A stretch of DNA of 25,352 nt from Rhodocyclaceae bacterium UBA5602 (GCA_002424865.1 DILC01000087.1:1-25352), one strand, 5' to 3'. Counted from the first letter of the stretch, positions 1 to 7,538 are shown. The notes: generated by a model from the letters alone, not told the origin. A program made the numbers and translations.

Positions 1-598
1 CCCCGCTGCGCCAGATCGAGAGCAATAGCCAAATGCTGCCGATGACGGCGCCGACGAAGCCGAGCAGGCCGAAGAAGGGCAGCCCCAGCCAGGTGGGGCC
101 ACCGGATACGGTCATGACGATGGAGGAGCCGATGATGAGGGCGGCGATGACGTGATGCTCGACTGGATCGGCGACGGCGCCATGGACGAAGATGGCCTGC
201 TGCTGGAAATCCAAACCTTCGTCGACCAAAACTACGGCGTGGCGCTGAAACAGTCGAGCCTGGGCGTCATGCTCAACGATCTGGTGGCCATCCTGCGCCA
301 GCACCTGCTCGCGCTCCCGGTCGACTTTTCGCTGCTGGTCAAGGCTTTCATCACCCTGGAACAGGCGATGCACGCACGGTACGCTCCAGCCGCCAGCCGA
401 TTGACGGTCGGCATCGTCGGCCACGTGCCGCGAGTCACGCTTGACCAGTCCCAGCAGCAGGCGCATCAACTGGTCGCGCCGCTCCTCGGCAAGTCGTCCG
501 ACCATGCCGAAGCCGATGAAGGAGATGCGGTTGCCGGGCAGGTAGAACACGTTACCGGGGTACGGATCCGAGTGTGCCGGTCTCATTGCTTGATTCAT
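1..598 (-). pseudogene. ABC1/UbiB-like kinase remnant, N-terminally truncated and internally rearranged
   Basis: The minus-strand frame is open from about position 625 to the left edge. It reads HSDPYPGN, FIGFGMVGRL and then a run up to SRHVA, the lower part of an ABC1/AarF/UbiB atypical kinase (family HADPHPGN and DFG motifs). At the left edge it reads AALIIGSSIVMT and GLPFFGLLGF, the two-helix membrane tail of that family. The roughly 300-residue N-terminal kinase lobe is missing upstream. The stretch between these parts (149-418) is antisense to the family and reads correctly only on the plus strand, so it is inverted. The metal-binding DFG aspartate is replaced by Gly and HADPHPGN by HSDPYPGN. 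The protein cannot be a working kinase. The family acts in ubiquinone biosynthesis or lipid metabolism. The ATG at 598 is only the first available start, and the remnant continues beyond the window. Confidence 0.8.
149..418 (+). other. Inverted 270-bp segment inside the UbiB-like remnant
   Basis: Read on the plus strand this segment gives VMLDWIGDGAMDED, QTFVDQNYGV, LGVMLNDLVAILRQH, LPVDFSLLVKAFITLEQ and SRLTVGIV, the part that normally joins the HVAD block to the C-terminal membrane helices of ABC1 kinases. Flipping it back joins SRHVA to DVMLDW and RLTVGIV to IAALIIG without losing frame, because it is exactly 90 codons long. A GAC at one end and GTC at the other leave a 3-bp inverted microhomology at the junctions. 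From memory of the family, about 25 residues are missing after TLEQ and about 60 after ARYAP, so the segment also carries two internal deletions. Confidence 0.75.
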
Positions 599-752
599 GC
601 TGCATGCTGGAAAATCTCGTGAAGTGCTGATAGAAACAAGCTGCTTTCATGGCTGCGCCTCACATGACAAAGGCCAACAACCTCGGTAGCCGCAACGGAT
701 ATGGCATCGCCAGAGGCGTCCCCAAAGCATCAAAACATGAAAGCGTGCCTTC

Positions 753-784
753 CACGGCCCGCCCTCTCATGCGGACAGGCCGTG
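753..784 (-). terminator. Possible terminator hairpin after the DUF883/LEA-like gene
   Basis: CACGGCC at 753-759 pairs with GGCCGTG at 778-784, and an inner CGC/GCG pair extends the stem. It lies 14 bp past the stop at 798. On the minus strand the following sequence is only moderately T-rich, so termination is uncertain. The rest of the gap 599-797 shows no gene. Confidence 0.3.
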
Positions 785-797
785 CTTGCCAAAACCT

Positions 798-1262
798 CTA
801 CTTGTTGATGGCGTCTTTGGCTTTCTTGGTTATTTCCGTCACTGCATCCAATGCCTTGTCGGCGGCCTCTCGCGTCGCAATAACGGCTTTTTGTGCGGCA
901 TCTCTAGCGGCTTCAGCCGCATGCCGGGCCGTATCTTTACCGGACTCGGTCGCCTTTTTCACGGAGTCCTCGGCCTTTTGCGCCGCCTCGCTGGCGGCAT
1001 CCGCCGCTTGATTGGCGGCATCCGACACTTTTTGCAGCGCATCCTGGATGGCTGCTGTGGTTGTATCGACGAGCCTGGCCTCAAATTCAGCCAGTTGCCC
1101 AGTCGTCGCCTTCAGGTTTGCCTCAAGGCGAGCCCGCAAGTCGCCAACCTTCCCGCTGGCTTGCTCGGCAGTTTCCTTAAAAAGCGCATCGGCATCGGCA
1201 ACCATCTGCTTCAGGTCAGCGATCAGTTTTTTCATGAAATCAGGTGTGTTGGATTCAGACAT
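798..1262 (-). CDS. DUF883-like N-terminus fused to an Ala/Lys-rich LEA-like helical repeat tail
   Basis: 154 residues. The first ~75 (KKLIADLKQMVADADALF, then GKVGDLRARLEANL) resemble the soluble part of the DUF883/ElaB-YqjD family, which is normally anchored to the inner membrane by a C-terminal helix with a GxxxG-type motif. That anchor is absent here. Residues ~78-154 are a run of Ala/Lys/Glu/Asp units such as AAQKAED and EAARDAAQKA, with 11-residue-like periodicity typical of group 3 LEA or apolipophorin-like amphipathic helices. No signal peptide, so probably cytoplasmic. The start has a good AGAGGT ribosome site. The tail matches the next gene's tail at 37 of 62 aligned positions without gaps, so the two arose by duplication. 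A role in stress protection or membrane/nucleoid association is inference. Confidence 0.75.
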   Translation of the reverse strand: MSESNTPDFMKKLIADLKQMVADADALFKETAEQASGKVGDLRARLEANLKATTGQLAEFEARLVDTTTAAIQDALQKVSDAANQAADAASEAAQKAEDSVKKATESGKDTARHAAEAARDAAQKAVIATREAADKALDAVTEITKKAKDAINK

Positions 1263-1322
1263 GGGTTACCTCTTGATGAGTGATAAAAGTAAAAGCGCAA
1301 TGCTGTGGAAACTGATCGGGCA

Positions 1323-1341
1323 GACAGGGCGACTGCCTGTC
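1323..1341 (-). other. Intercistronic hairpin between the two LEA-like genes
   Basis: GACAGG at 1323-1328 pairs with CCTGTC at 1336-1341 around a 7-base loop, just after the stop of the upstream gene (1351). There is no T-run, so it looks more like an mRNA stability or processing element than a terminator. Confidence 0.3.
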
Positions 1342-1350
1342 CGGCCAGGG

Positions 1351-1932
1351 TTATTTCGTCACGGCCTCCTTGACATCCCGCGCCGTTTCCTTGGTCGCCT
1401 CAAGCGCCCTGTCGGCCGCTTCTTTGGTAGCATCCCAAGCTTTCTGTGCGGCGTCTCTCGTGGCTTTGGCAGCTTCCTGCGCCGCATCTTTGCCGGACTT
1501 GGCGGCTTTTTCGGTTGCGTCTTCAGCCTTTTGCGCAGCATCCCTGGCAGCGATCTCTGCTTTTTTAGCGGCTTCTTCGGCCTTTTGTGCCGCTTCTTTA
1601 GTGGCTGCAGTCGCTTTCCTGGTCGCTTCCGCAGTTTTCCTCGCGGCTAGATGAGCCGCTTTTACGGCATCCCGCGCCGCCTGCCTGGCGGCTTCCGCAG
1701 TTTTCTGCGAGGCGTCACTGACGGCCTGCTCCGCCTTTTTCAGCGCCAGCTCAGCGGCGTCTACGGCCTTGCGTGTCGCCTCCCTTGCTTCACCTGCCGC
1801 TTTCTTTGCGCTTTCTTCGCCTTTCTGCATGGACGCCTTGGCGGCTTCAACCGCTTTTGCAGGCTCTTCAGCAGCCTGCGCGCTTGCGCCAAGCACCAAT
1901 GCCGACAAAATCAACCATTTTTGCACTTTCAT
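1351..1932 (-). CDS. Secreted Ala/Lys-rich LEA-like protein
   Basis: 193 residues. The first ~21 are a Sec signal peptide: KVQKW, then a hydrophobic core LILSALVLGA, then an AQA-A cleavage site. The mature part is almost entirely amphipathic helix built from units such as AAQKAEEAAKKAE, KATRDAAQKA and EAADRALEAT, with no Cys or Pro after the N-terminal region. This composition fits group 3 LEA, phasin-like or apolipophorin-like proteins and predicts a periplasmic rod or a disordered protein that folds on a surface. It has a strong AAGGAG ribosome site. It lies 88 bp upstream of its cytoplasmic paralogue and 78 bp downstream of a TetR gene on the same strand, so all three could be one transcript. 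Function is not established from sequence; an envelope stress role is a guess. Confidence 0.75.
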   Translation of the reverse strand: MKVQKWLILSALVLGASAQAAEEPAKAVEAAKASMQKGEESAKKAAGEAREATRKAVDAAELALKKAEQAVSDASQKTAEAARQAARDAVKAAHLAARKTAEATRKATAATKEAAQKAEEAAKKAEIAARDAAQKAEDATEKAAKSGKDAAQEAAKATRDAAQKAWDATKEAADRALEATKETARDVKEAVTK

Positions 1933-1955
1933 TGCTGTTTCTCCTTGCAGTTATA

Positions 1956-1974
1956 GAGCAGGGAACGTCTGCTC
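1956..1974 (-). promoter_or_regulatory. Inverted repeat upstream of the secreted LEA-like gene
   Basis: GAGCAG at 1956-1961 and CTGCTC at 1969-1974 flank GGAACGT. The core GAACGT also forms half of the palindrome upstream of tetR. On the minus strand TATAAC lies at the gene-proximal edge, about 25 bp from the ATG, but I see no convincing -35. It may be a second, weaker TetR site or an mRNA hairpin. Confidence 0.3.
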
Positions 1975-2010
1975 CGCACGTTTGCCCTTGGCAGGGCATG
2001 CTTGAAAATT

Positions 2011-2613
2011 TCATTCACGGCTTGCTCCAAGACCATTGCGTAGCAAACCAACGATATGCCGCGCAATGACAGCCGGGTCTTCGTGCTGCGGCTGATAGCC
2101 AGGCAGAAAACGGCGTACCGCCTGAGTTTCAAAGGGGTAAATCACCAAACCGACAATCGACACCACCTGCTGATGGGCATCACGATCCGGATCGAGCTCA
2201 CCGGCAAGCTGGTACAGGACGCGGAACAAATCACGAAAAACGCAATCCACCAGACTTTGCACGCGCCGCTCATGGCTATCCAGCAACACCCATTGCATCA
2301 GGCGCCGGAAATTCTCCTCCTGGGCAAGAATGCGAGTGAACTGAACAACGACCAACTCAAGGCGATCCCAAGGGGAGCCCTCACCATCCACGATGGCCTG
2401 CAAGGATTCCACTTTTTCCTGGAAAGCGTACGCGACCACCTCCTGACAAAGTTGCTCCTTGTCCGCAAAGTGGTGGTAAAGCGCCGCAGGCGTGACACCT
2501 GCAGCTGCCGCAATATCGCGCATGGAAACACGATCAAACCCGAGTGCCGCGAATAACGGCACTGACAAATCAAGTATCTCTTCGCGTGTAGTCCTGAGAC
2601 TCTGCTTTTTCAT
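2011..2613 (-). CDS. TetR/AcrR-family transcriptional regulator
   Basis: About 200 residues. The N-terminal helix-turn-helix is clear: TREEILDLSVPLFAALGFD, then SMRDIAAAAGVTPAALYHHF and DKEQL, the signature of the family. The C-terminal ~140 residues form the ligand/dimer domain, which diverges too much to name a ligand. Three starts are possible: TTG at 2640, ATG at 2619 and ATG at 2613. I choose 2613 because GGGTGA lies 6-9 bp upstream and the family usually begins just before the Lys/Arg-rich run; 2619 cannot be excluded. The promoter and palindromic operator upstream indicate autoregulation. The two LEA-like genes follow on the same strand after 78 bp and are the likely targets. Confidence 0.9.
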   Translation of the reverse strand: MKKQSLRTTREEILDLSVPLFAALGFDRVSMRDIAAAAGVTPAALYHHFADKEQLCQEVVAYAFQEKVESLQAIVDGEGSPWDRLELVVVQFTRILAQEENFRRLMQWVLLDSHERRVQSLVDCVFRDLFRVLYQLAGELDPDRDAHQQVVSIVGLVIYPFETQAVRRFLPGYQPQHEDPAVIARHIVGLLRNGLGASRE

Positions 2614-2641
2614 GAACATCACCCATGCTTGAGAATACAAC

Positions 2642-2659
2642 TTAACGAACGTTCATTTA
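2642..2659. promoter_or_regulatory. Palindromic operator, probable TetR autoregulatory site
   Basis: The perfect core GAACGTTC (2647-2654) is extended by matching A/T positions on both sides, giving roughly TTAACGAACGTTCATTTA. It overlaps the -10 hexamer and the expected transcription start of the tetR promoter, the usual place for a repressor of this family. Confidence 0.6.
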
Positions 2660-2683
2660 ACACTGATTTTCATGATCGCGCAA
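2655..2683 (-). promoter_or_regulatory. Sigma-70 promoter of tetR
   Basis: On the minus strand TTGCGC (2678-2683) is followed after exactly 17 bp by TTAAAT (2655-2660). The -10 is embedded in the edge of the palindromic operator. Confidence 0.55.
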
Positions 2684-2702
2684 GCCAGTCTGGCAGACTG
2701 GC
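2684..2702. other. Perfect 8-bp hairpin upstream of the tetR promoter
   Basis: GCCAGTCT and AGACTGGC are separated by GGC, directly next to the tetR -35. There is no T-run, so it is either part of clpB 3' processing or another regulator site. Confidence 0.35.
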
Positions 2703-2807
2703 GGCGATTATCCGGACACAAAAAGCCGATACAGGCTATACGCTTGACCAAGATAAACAGCAGGAGGCGGTCGATCTACCGCTAATGACGACAGCGCTCC
2801 TGACTGC

Positions 2808-2825
2808 GCAGACAATCCTGTCTGC
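2808..2825 (-). terminator. Hairpin just after clpB, possible weak terminator
   Basis: GCAGACA and TGTCTGC flank a 4-base loop (ATCC), 8 bp after the clpB stop. No following T-run is visible on the minus strand, so it may be a 3'-end stabiliser. Confidence 0.35.
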
Positions 2826-2832
2826 TGCCAAA

Positions 2833-5454
2833 TTAAGCCGTAGCTAAGGAAAACACCAGTTGCCCATTCGCCACATCAACGCGAATCGCATCCTTGGCGG
2901 CGAACTTGCCTTCCAGTATCTGCCGCGCCAGCGGGTTTTCGATTTTTTCCTGGATTGCCCGCTTCAAAGGCCGCGCACCGAATACCGGGTCAAAGCCTGC
3001 CTCGGCGATCAGCGCCAGCGCCGCGTCGCTGACTTCCAGCGCCATCTCCATGCGCGCCAGACGCTTTTCGAGATACTGCAACTGGATGCGGCCGATCTTG
3101 GCGATGTGTTTTTCGTCCAGCGCATGGAAGACCACGATTTCATCAATCCGGTTGATGAATTCAGGGCGGAAATGCGTCTTCACTTCGCCCATCACGGCGA
3201 GCTTGACCACGCCGTAATCCGAGCCGGACATCTGCTGGATCATCTGGCTGCCCAGGTTCGACGTCATGACGATCACCGTGTTCTTGAAATCCACCGTGCG
3301 CCCCTGGCCATCGGTCATGCGGCCGTCATCGAGCACCTGCAGCAGCACGTTGAAGACATCCGGGTGCGCTTTTTCGACTTCATCGAACAGGATCACGGAA
3401 TAGGGCTTCCTGCGCACCTGTTCGGTGAGATAGCCGCCCTCCTCGTACCCCACATAGCCCGGCGGCGCGCCGATCAGGCGGGCGACGGAATGCTTCTCCA
3501 TGAATTCGCTCATGTCGATGCGGATCAAGTGGTCCTCGGCATCGAACAGGAACCCGGCCAGCGCTTTGCATAATTCCGTCTTGCCCACGCCCGTGGGGCC
3601 AAGGAAGAGGAAGGAGCCATACGGGCGGCTCTCTTCCGACAACCCGGCGCGCGAGCGACGGATCGCATCCGACACCAGGCGCACCGCCTCATCCTGGCCG
3701 ACCACGCGTTTGTGCAAATAGTCTTCCATCGCCAGCAATTTTTCACGCTCGCCCTGCATCATTTTGGCGACCGGGATGCCGGTAGCGCGCGACACGACCT
3801 CGGCGATTTCTTCGACGCCGACCTGTGTGCGCAACAGCTTTTTCGCCGCCGTCTCGCCAGCGCCAGCGCCTTGCGTCCCTTCGGGAACTTTTTGCGCTAC
3901 CGCGTCCGCGCTCTTCAGTTGCGCTTCCAGTTGCGGCAGCTTGCCATATTGCAATTCAGCCAACTTGTCGAACTGCCCCTTGCGCTGCAAATCAGCCATT
4001 TCTATGCGCAAGCGGTCGATTTCTTCCTTGATATGCGTCGAGCCCTGCACCTGGGATTTCTCGGCCTTCCAGATTTCTTCCAGGTCGTTGTATTCGCGCT
4101 CCAGCGAAGCAATTTCCTGCTCGATCAGGGCCAGGCGTTTTTTCGAGGCCTCATCTTTTTCGCGCTTTACGGCTTCGCGTTCGATCTTCAACTGAATCAA
4201 ACGGCGCTCCAGCTTATCCATGACCTCGGGCTTCGAGTCCATTTCAATCTTGATGCGCGCCGCCGCTTCGTCGATCAGGTCAATCGCCTTGTCCGGCAAA
4301 AAGCGGTCGGTGATGTAGCGATGCGACAATTCCGCCGCCGCCACAATCGCCGGATCGGTGATATCCACGCCGTGGTGCAATTCATATTTTTCCTGCAAGC
4401 CGCGCAGGATGGCGATGGTCGCCTCGACGCTGGGTTCATCCACCATCACCTTCTGGAAGCGCCGCTCCAGCGCCGCATCCTTCTCGATGTATTTGCGGTA
4501 TTCATCCAGGGTGGTGGCGCCAATGCAATGCAGTTCGCCGCGCGCCAGCGCGGGCTTCAACATGTTGCCCGCATCCATCGCACCTTCGGCCTTGCCCGCG
4601 CCGACCATGGTGTGCAATTCGTCGATGAACAAAATGATGCGGCCTTCATCCTGCGCCACTTCCTTCAACACAGCCTTCAAGCGCTCTTCAAACTCACCGC
4701 GATATTTCGCGCCCGCCAACAGGCCCGCCATGTCCAGCACCAGCACGCGCTTGTCCTTGAGCGTATCCGGCACTTCGCCGTTCACGATGCGCTGCGCCAG
4801 GCCTTCAACAATCGCCGTCTTGCCCACGCCCGGCTCGCCGATCAGCACCGGATTATTTTTGGTGCGCCGCTGCAGGATCTGCATCGCGCGGCGGATCTCG
4901 TCATCGCGCCCGATCACCGGGTCGAGCTTGCCGGAGCGCGCGCGCTCGGTAAGGTCCAATGTGTATTTGTTCAGCGCCTCGCGCTGGCCTTCGGCTTCCT
5001 GAGAATCCACCGCCTGCCCGCCACGCACCGCTTGAATCGCTTCTTCCAGCGCCTTGCGCTGTAAACCGGCCTCTTTCAGCAAGCGCCCTGTCTCGCCCTT
5101 ATCGCCGCACAGTGCGAGCAGGAACATCTCCGAGGCGATGAACTGGTCGCCTGCCTTTTGCGCTTCCTTGTCGGTCACATTCAGCAGATTGGTCAAATCG
5201 CGCCCGATGGTCACTTCACCACCATGACCTTCTACTTTAGGTAGCCTCTCCAATGCCTTGATTAGTGATGATTTTAATCCATTAGCATTCACGCCAGCGC
5301 GCGCCAGCAACGAGACGGTTCCACCCTCTTCCTGATTGAGCAAAGCCAACAACAGATGCTGCGGCTCAATAAATTGCTGATCGTTGCCCACGGCCAAGCT
5401 CTGTGCATCGGACAGACCCTGCTGAAATTTTGTCGTGAATTTATCCAAGCGCAT
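2833..5454 (-). CDS. clpB: ClpB disaggregase (AAA+ ATPase)
   Basis: 873 residues (E. coli 857). ClpB works with DnaK/DnaJ/GrpE to pull polypeptides out of aggregates through its hexameric pore in the cytoplasm. Visible in order: Clp N-domain (RLDKFTTKFQQGL to ~150); NBD1 Walker A GEPGVGKT (~206), pore loop GAKYRGEFEE and Walker B ILFIDELHTMVGAG; coiled-coil middle domain ~400-530, with an extra Ala/Gly-rich stretch (PEGTQGAGAGETAAKK) that accounts for the added length; NBD2 Walker A GPTGVGKT, pore loop GYVGYEEGG, Walker B VILFDEVEKAHPD and sensor-2 GARPLKRAIQ. The ClpP-binding loop of ClpA/X is absent, as expected. I start at the ATG of MRLDK because AAGGA lies just upstream; an earlier in-frame ATG is at 5460. 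A sigma-32 promoter precedes it. Confidence 0.98.
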   Translation of the reverse strand: MRLDKFTTKFQQGLSDAQSLAVGNDQQFIEPQHLLLALLNQEEGGTVSLLARAGVNANGLKSSLIKALERLPKVEGHGGEVTIGRDLTNLLNVTDKEAQKAGDQFIASEMFLLALCGDKGETGRLLKEAGLQRKALEEAIQAVRGGQAVDSQEAEGQREALNKYTLDLTERARSGKLDPVIGRDDEIRRAMQILQRRTKNNPVLIGEPGVGKTAIVEGLAQRIVNGEVPDTLKDKRVLVLDMAGLLAGAKYRGEFEERLKAVLKEVAQDEGRIILFIDELHTMVGAGKAEGAMDAGNMLKPALARGELHCIGATTLDEYRKYIEKDAALERRFQKVMVDEPSVEATIAILRGLQEKYELHHGVDITDPAIVAAAELSHRYITDRFLPDKAIDLIDEAAARIKIEMDSKPEVMDKLERRLIQLKIEREAVKREKDEASKKRLALIEQEIASLEREYNDLEEIWKAEKSQVQGSTHIKEEIDRLRIEMADLQRKGQFDKLAELQYGKLPQLEAQLKSADAVAQKVPEGTQGAGAGETAAKKLLRTQVGVEEIAEVVSRATGIPVAKMMQGEREKLLAMEDYLHKRVVGQDEAVRLVSDAIRRSRAGLSEESRPYGSFLFLGPTGVGKTELCKALAGFLFDAEDHLIRIDMSEFMEKHSVARLIGAPPGYVGYEEGGYLTEQVRRKPYSVILFDEVEKAHPDVFNVLLQVLDDGRMTDGQGRTVDFKNTVIVMTSNLGSQMIQQMSGSDYGVVKLAVMGEVKTHFRPEFINRIDEIVVFHALDEKHIAKIGRIQLQYLEKRLARMEMALEVSDAALALIAEAGFDPVFGARPLKRAIQEKIENPLARQILEGKFAAKDAIRVDVANGQLVFSLATA

Positions 5455-5489
5455 GACCATTCCTTTAGAAGAAAAATATAAACAGCTAA

Positions 5490-5515
5490 GTGGGGCAGCT
5501 TAGTCGCGTTTCAAG
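5490..5515 (-). promoter_or_regulatory. Heat-shock (sigma-32) promoter of clpB
   Basis: The minus strand shows CTTGAA (5510-5515), 14 bp, then CCCCAC (5490-5495), a near-perfect match to the RpoH consensus CTTGAA-N(13-15)-CCCCAT. It lies ~36 bp upstream of the clpB start. No equally good sigma-70 promoter is visible in the 113-bp gap. Confidence 0.85.
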
Positions 5516-5567
5516 CCCGTCCCTTGTTTCAAGACCAACTTCTCTTCTGCTTTACCGTCAGGCAAGC

Positions 5568-6416
5568 CTATCCGCCAGCAATGATACTTAAACGATTGAT
5601 CAGCGGAACAGCACGCAACAAACCGATCACTGGCGCGAATAGATGCTCCAACAGGCGCACGCCAACCACGACAAAAGGCGTATAAAAACTCCAGGCGAAA
5701 GTCACCAAGCCAAGAAACAGGCCACCGATAAAAATATCCGTCCCCCAATGCGCGCCAGCCACCAGACGCGGCATCAGGAAAAGCGCGAGCAATAACCAGA
5801 CCAGCACACGCTGCCTGAACGAAGCAAATGGCGTAATAAAAAACGCCCAGAGCAACAGCACCGTTGCATGATCCCCTGGAAAACTGTTTCCTGAACTGTC
5901 TTTGATCTGCACCACATGATCCCAGTGCGGGAACAGTGCGCCTATGCGCACGGCGCCGACCAGCACCAGCGAAGGACTGGCATGCTGCCAGTGCAACTTG
6001 TCCACGAGCATGGAAAATGGCCCGGCACGCAAAACGAGCAGCAAAAACAACGCAGATAAAAAGGCAAACAAGGCCGCGCGCACGTCTTGCTTGGCAAACA
6101 GCCAGTCACCTTTGAGAAAAAAACTCAGCATGACCACCCCCACGGCAATATCTGTCGCACGCATGCTGCCAAATGCCCAAATGCAGGCCCACAGCGGATG
6201 GCTTGCCAAAGGCGCATTTAACGCATGAAAAATTTTCACATCCAGCTGATCCCAAAGGACTCGGGTCGGCTGCCACAGCCAGGTAGCCAACAACAAAATA
6301 GCGATCAGATGAAACACAAACAACTTGAACCACTGCCAAGTCCCTTGCATCAGCGTGCTGCCATTCAAACGACAAAGGTTTGGGGATGGAGAGTAAAACA
6401 TGGCATGCTTTGTCAT
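5568..6416 (-). CDS. PAP2-family membrane phosphatase
   Basis: 282 residues, about six membrane helices. PAP2 enzymes remove phosphate from lipid phosphates or diphosphates such as undecaprenyl diphosphate or lipid A. The second phosphatase motif is NSFPGDHA (178-184, catalytic His) and the third is PRLVAGAHWGTD (216-227, His and Asp). The first motif (KxxxxxxRP) is not in standard form; the region LVLRAGPFSM near 128 may replace it. This resembles the lipid A/undecaprenyl phosphatase branch rather than soluble acid phosphatases. A later start at Met23 is possible, since the first ATG has only a weak ribosome site. It is last in the minus-strand run GT9, GT39, flippase-like, PAP2, which suggests it recycles or trims a polyprenyl or lipid A phosphate (inference). 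Confidence 0.85.
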   Translation of the reverse strand: MTKHAMFYSPSPNLCRLNGSTLMQGTWQWFKLFVFHLIAILLLATWLWQPTRVLWDQLDVKIFHALNAPLASHPLWACIWAFGSMRATDIAVGVVMLSFFLKGDWLFAKQDVRAALFAFLSALFLLLVLRAGPFSMLVDKLHWQHASPSLVLVGAVRIGALFPHWDHVVQIKDSSGNSFPGDHATVLLLWAFFITPFASFRQRVLVWLLLALFLMPRLVAGAHWGTDIFIGGLFLGLVTFAWSFYTPFVVVGVRLLEHLFAPVIGLLRAVPLINRLSIIAGG

Positions 6417-6480
6417 GGCGCTAACCTATACTCAAAACTACACAGGAAAATCACTGGCGCTTCGGCGCAGTAATCAATAC

Positions 6481-7443
6481 TCAATCCTTTTTAATGCCTT
6501 GATGCTGACGTCCTTGCAGAAAAACAAACACCCCCGGAATGCTCACGATGATAAGCGTAATCCCATAGAGCAGCGACATCATCAATACGATGGTTTTATC
6601 CGCACCGACCAATGAAAACAAGCCGACCAACGCCCCCTCCCGCACACCCCAGCCGGCAATGGAAGCAGGAATGATGGATAACACCAGAGCCAGCGGCACA
6701 ATCGCAAAATAAGCCATCAAACCATAGCGCAAACCCAGCGCCCAGCCAGTAGCATAAAACCCCAGCATGGCAAAGACTGGAACCAGGATAGATAAAACCA
6801 GCAACAGCCAGCGATGATGGGCAAAAGCCTGTGCCAGACGTTCTGAGATAGCCTTGATAAAAGCCAGTTGCGGGTAATACCCCAAGGCCGGAAAACGCTT
6901 GAAAACACGTTTGAATAGCCACAAACTGACCAGACCCGCACAGCCTAAAGCGCTCAACACCACCACGATACGATACACCTGAACGGGCAATAAGGAGGGG
7001 TTAAACAAATGCGTTGCCAAGGTAAGCAAAATAAGCGCGCTGAGACCGGCGATACGATCTACCGCAACACCATATAAGGCATCCCGCTTGCGAAAACCAC
7101 ACGCTGCGACATCCAGCACGCGTACCGCATCTCCACCGATACTGGTGGGCAAGCCCTGATTAAAAAACATGCCTTTAAAACAACTGCGCCAATAAAAAAT
7201 AAAAGACTGGCCAAAATTCAGGTTCTGCATGATCAGCTGCCAGCGATACGCTGACACCCCCGTGCTCGAAAACTGCGAGAGCACGGCGACGAACAATAGT
7301 TCAGGCCGGGCATGAAGCATTACCTGCCAGGCTTGCTGCAAATTGATTGTGCGCGCAATCAGCACCAAAATGGTGAGTGTGATCGCTGTGCGCAGCAGGA
7401 TTTTTAAAACATGCATGGACAAAAATGATTTGGCAGCAGACAT
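6481..7443 (-). CDS. UPF0104/LPG-synthase-TM family membrane protein
   Basis: 320 residues, about eight hydrophobic helices. Family marks are GLPTSIGGDAVRV (97-109) and PASIAGWGVREGA (~259-271), the two conserved half-motifs of the membrane domain that also forms the flippase part of MprF and occurs in AglD-type proteins. Members without a soluble domain are usually thought to move or present lipids or lipid-linked sugars across the inner membrane, but few have been tested. No C-terminal lysyl-transfer domain is present. The gene lies between a PAP2 phosphatase (64 bp downstream) and a GT39 sugar transferase (95 bp upstream), so a role with a polyprenyl-linked sugar is likely. No clear ribosome site precedes the ATG. 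Confidence 0.85.
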   Translation of the reverse strand: MSAAKSFLSMHVLKILLRTAITLTILVLIARTINLQQAWQVMLHARPELLFVAVLSQFSSTGVSAYRWQLIMQNLNFGQSFIFYWRSCFKGMFFNQGLPTSIGGDAVRVLDVAACGFRKRDALYGVAVDRIAGLSALILLTLATHLFNPSLLPVQVYRIVVVLSALGCAGLVSLWLFKRVFKRFPALGYYPQLAFIKAISERLAQAFAHHRWLLLVLSILVPVFAMLGFYATGWALGLRYGLMAYFAIVPLALVLSIIPASIAGWGVREGALVGLFSLVGADKTIVLMMSLLYGITLIIVSIPGVFVFLQGRQHQGIKKD

Positions 7444-7538
7444 AAAAAGGGATGAGATAAATCAAGCAGTCAAAGTAGAGATGCATTTGCAGTTGCCGGG
7501 TTTAATCGATAGTGCCACGCTATGCGCCCGTTGTGTTG

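Noticed and set aside
152..622. Plus-strand 156-codon frame as a whole gene
   Set aside because: Only 149-418 carries family-like sequence. The remainder is antisense to the minus-strand UbiB remnant, so it is part of the inversion and not a gene.
800..1900. Repetitive DNA resembling an array
   Set aside because: The repetition comes from Ala/Lys codon units of varying sequence, not equal repeats and spacers, so it is not CRISPR.
786..1956. Several long plus-strand frames
   Set aside because: They are antisense to the Ala-rich LEA-like genes, whose codon bias keeps opposite frames open; no family pattern or ribosome site fits.
3712..5064. 450-codon plus-strand frame
   Set aside because: Fully antisense to clpB, whose minus-strand frame has every expected motif.
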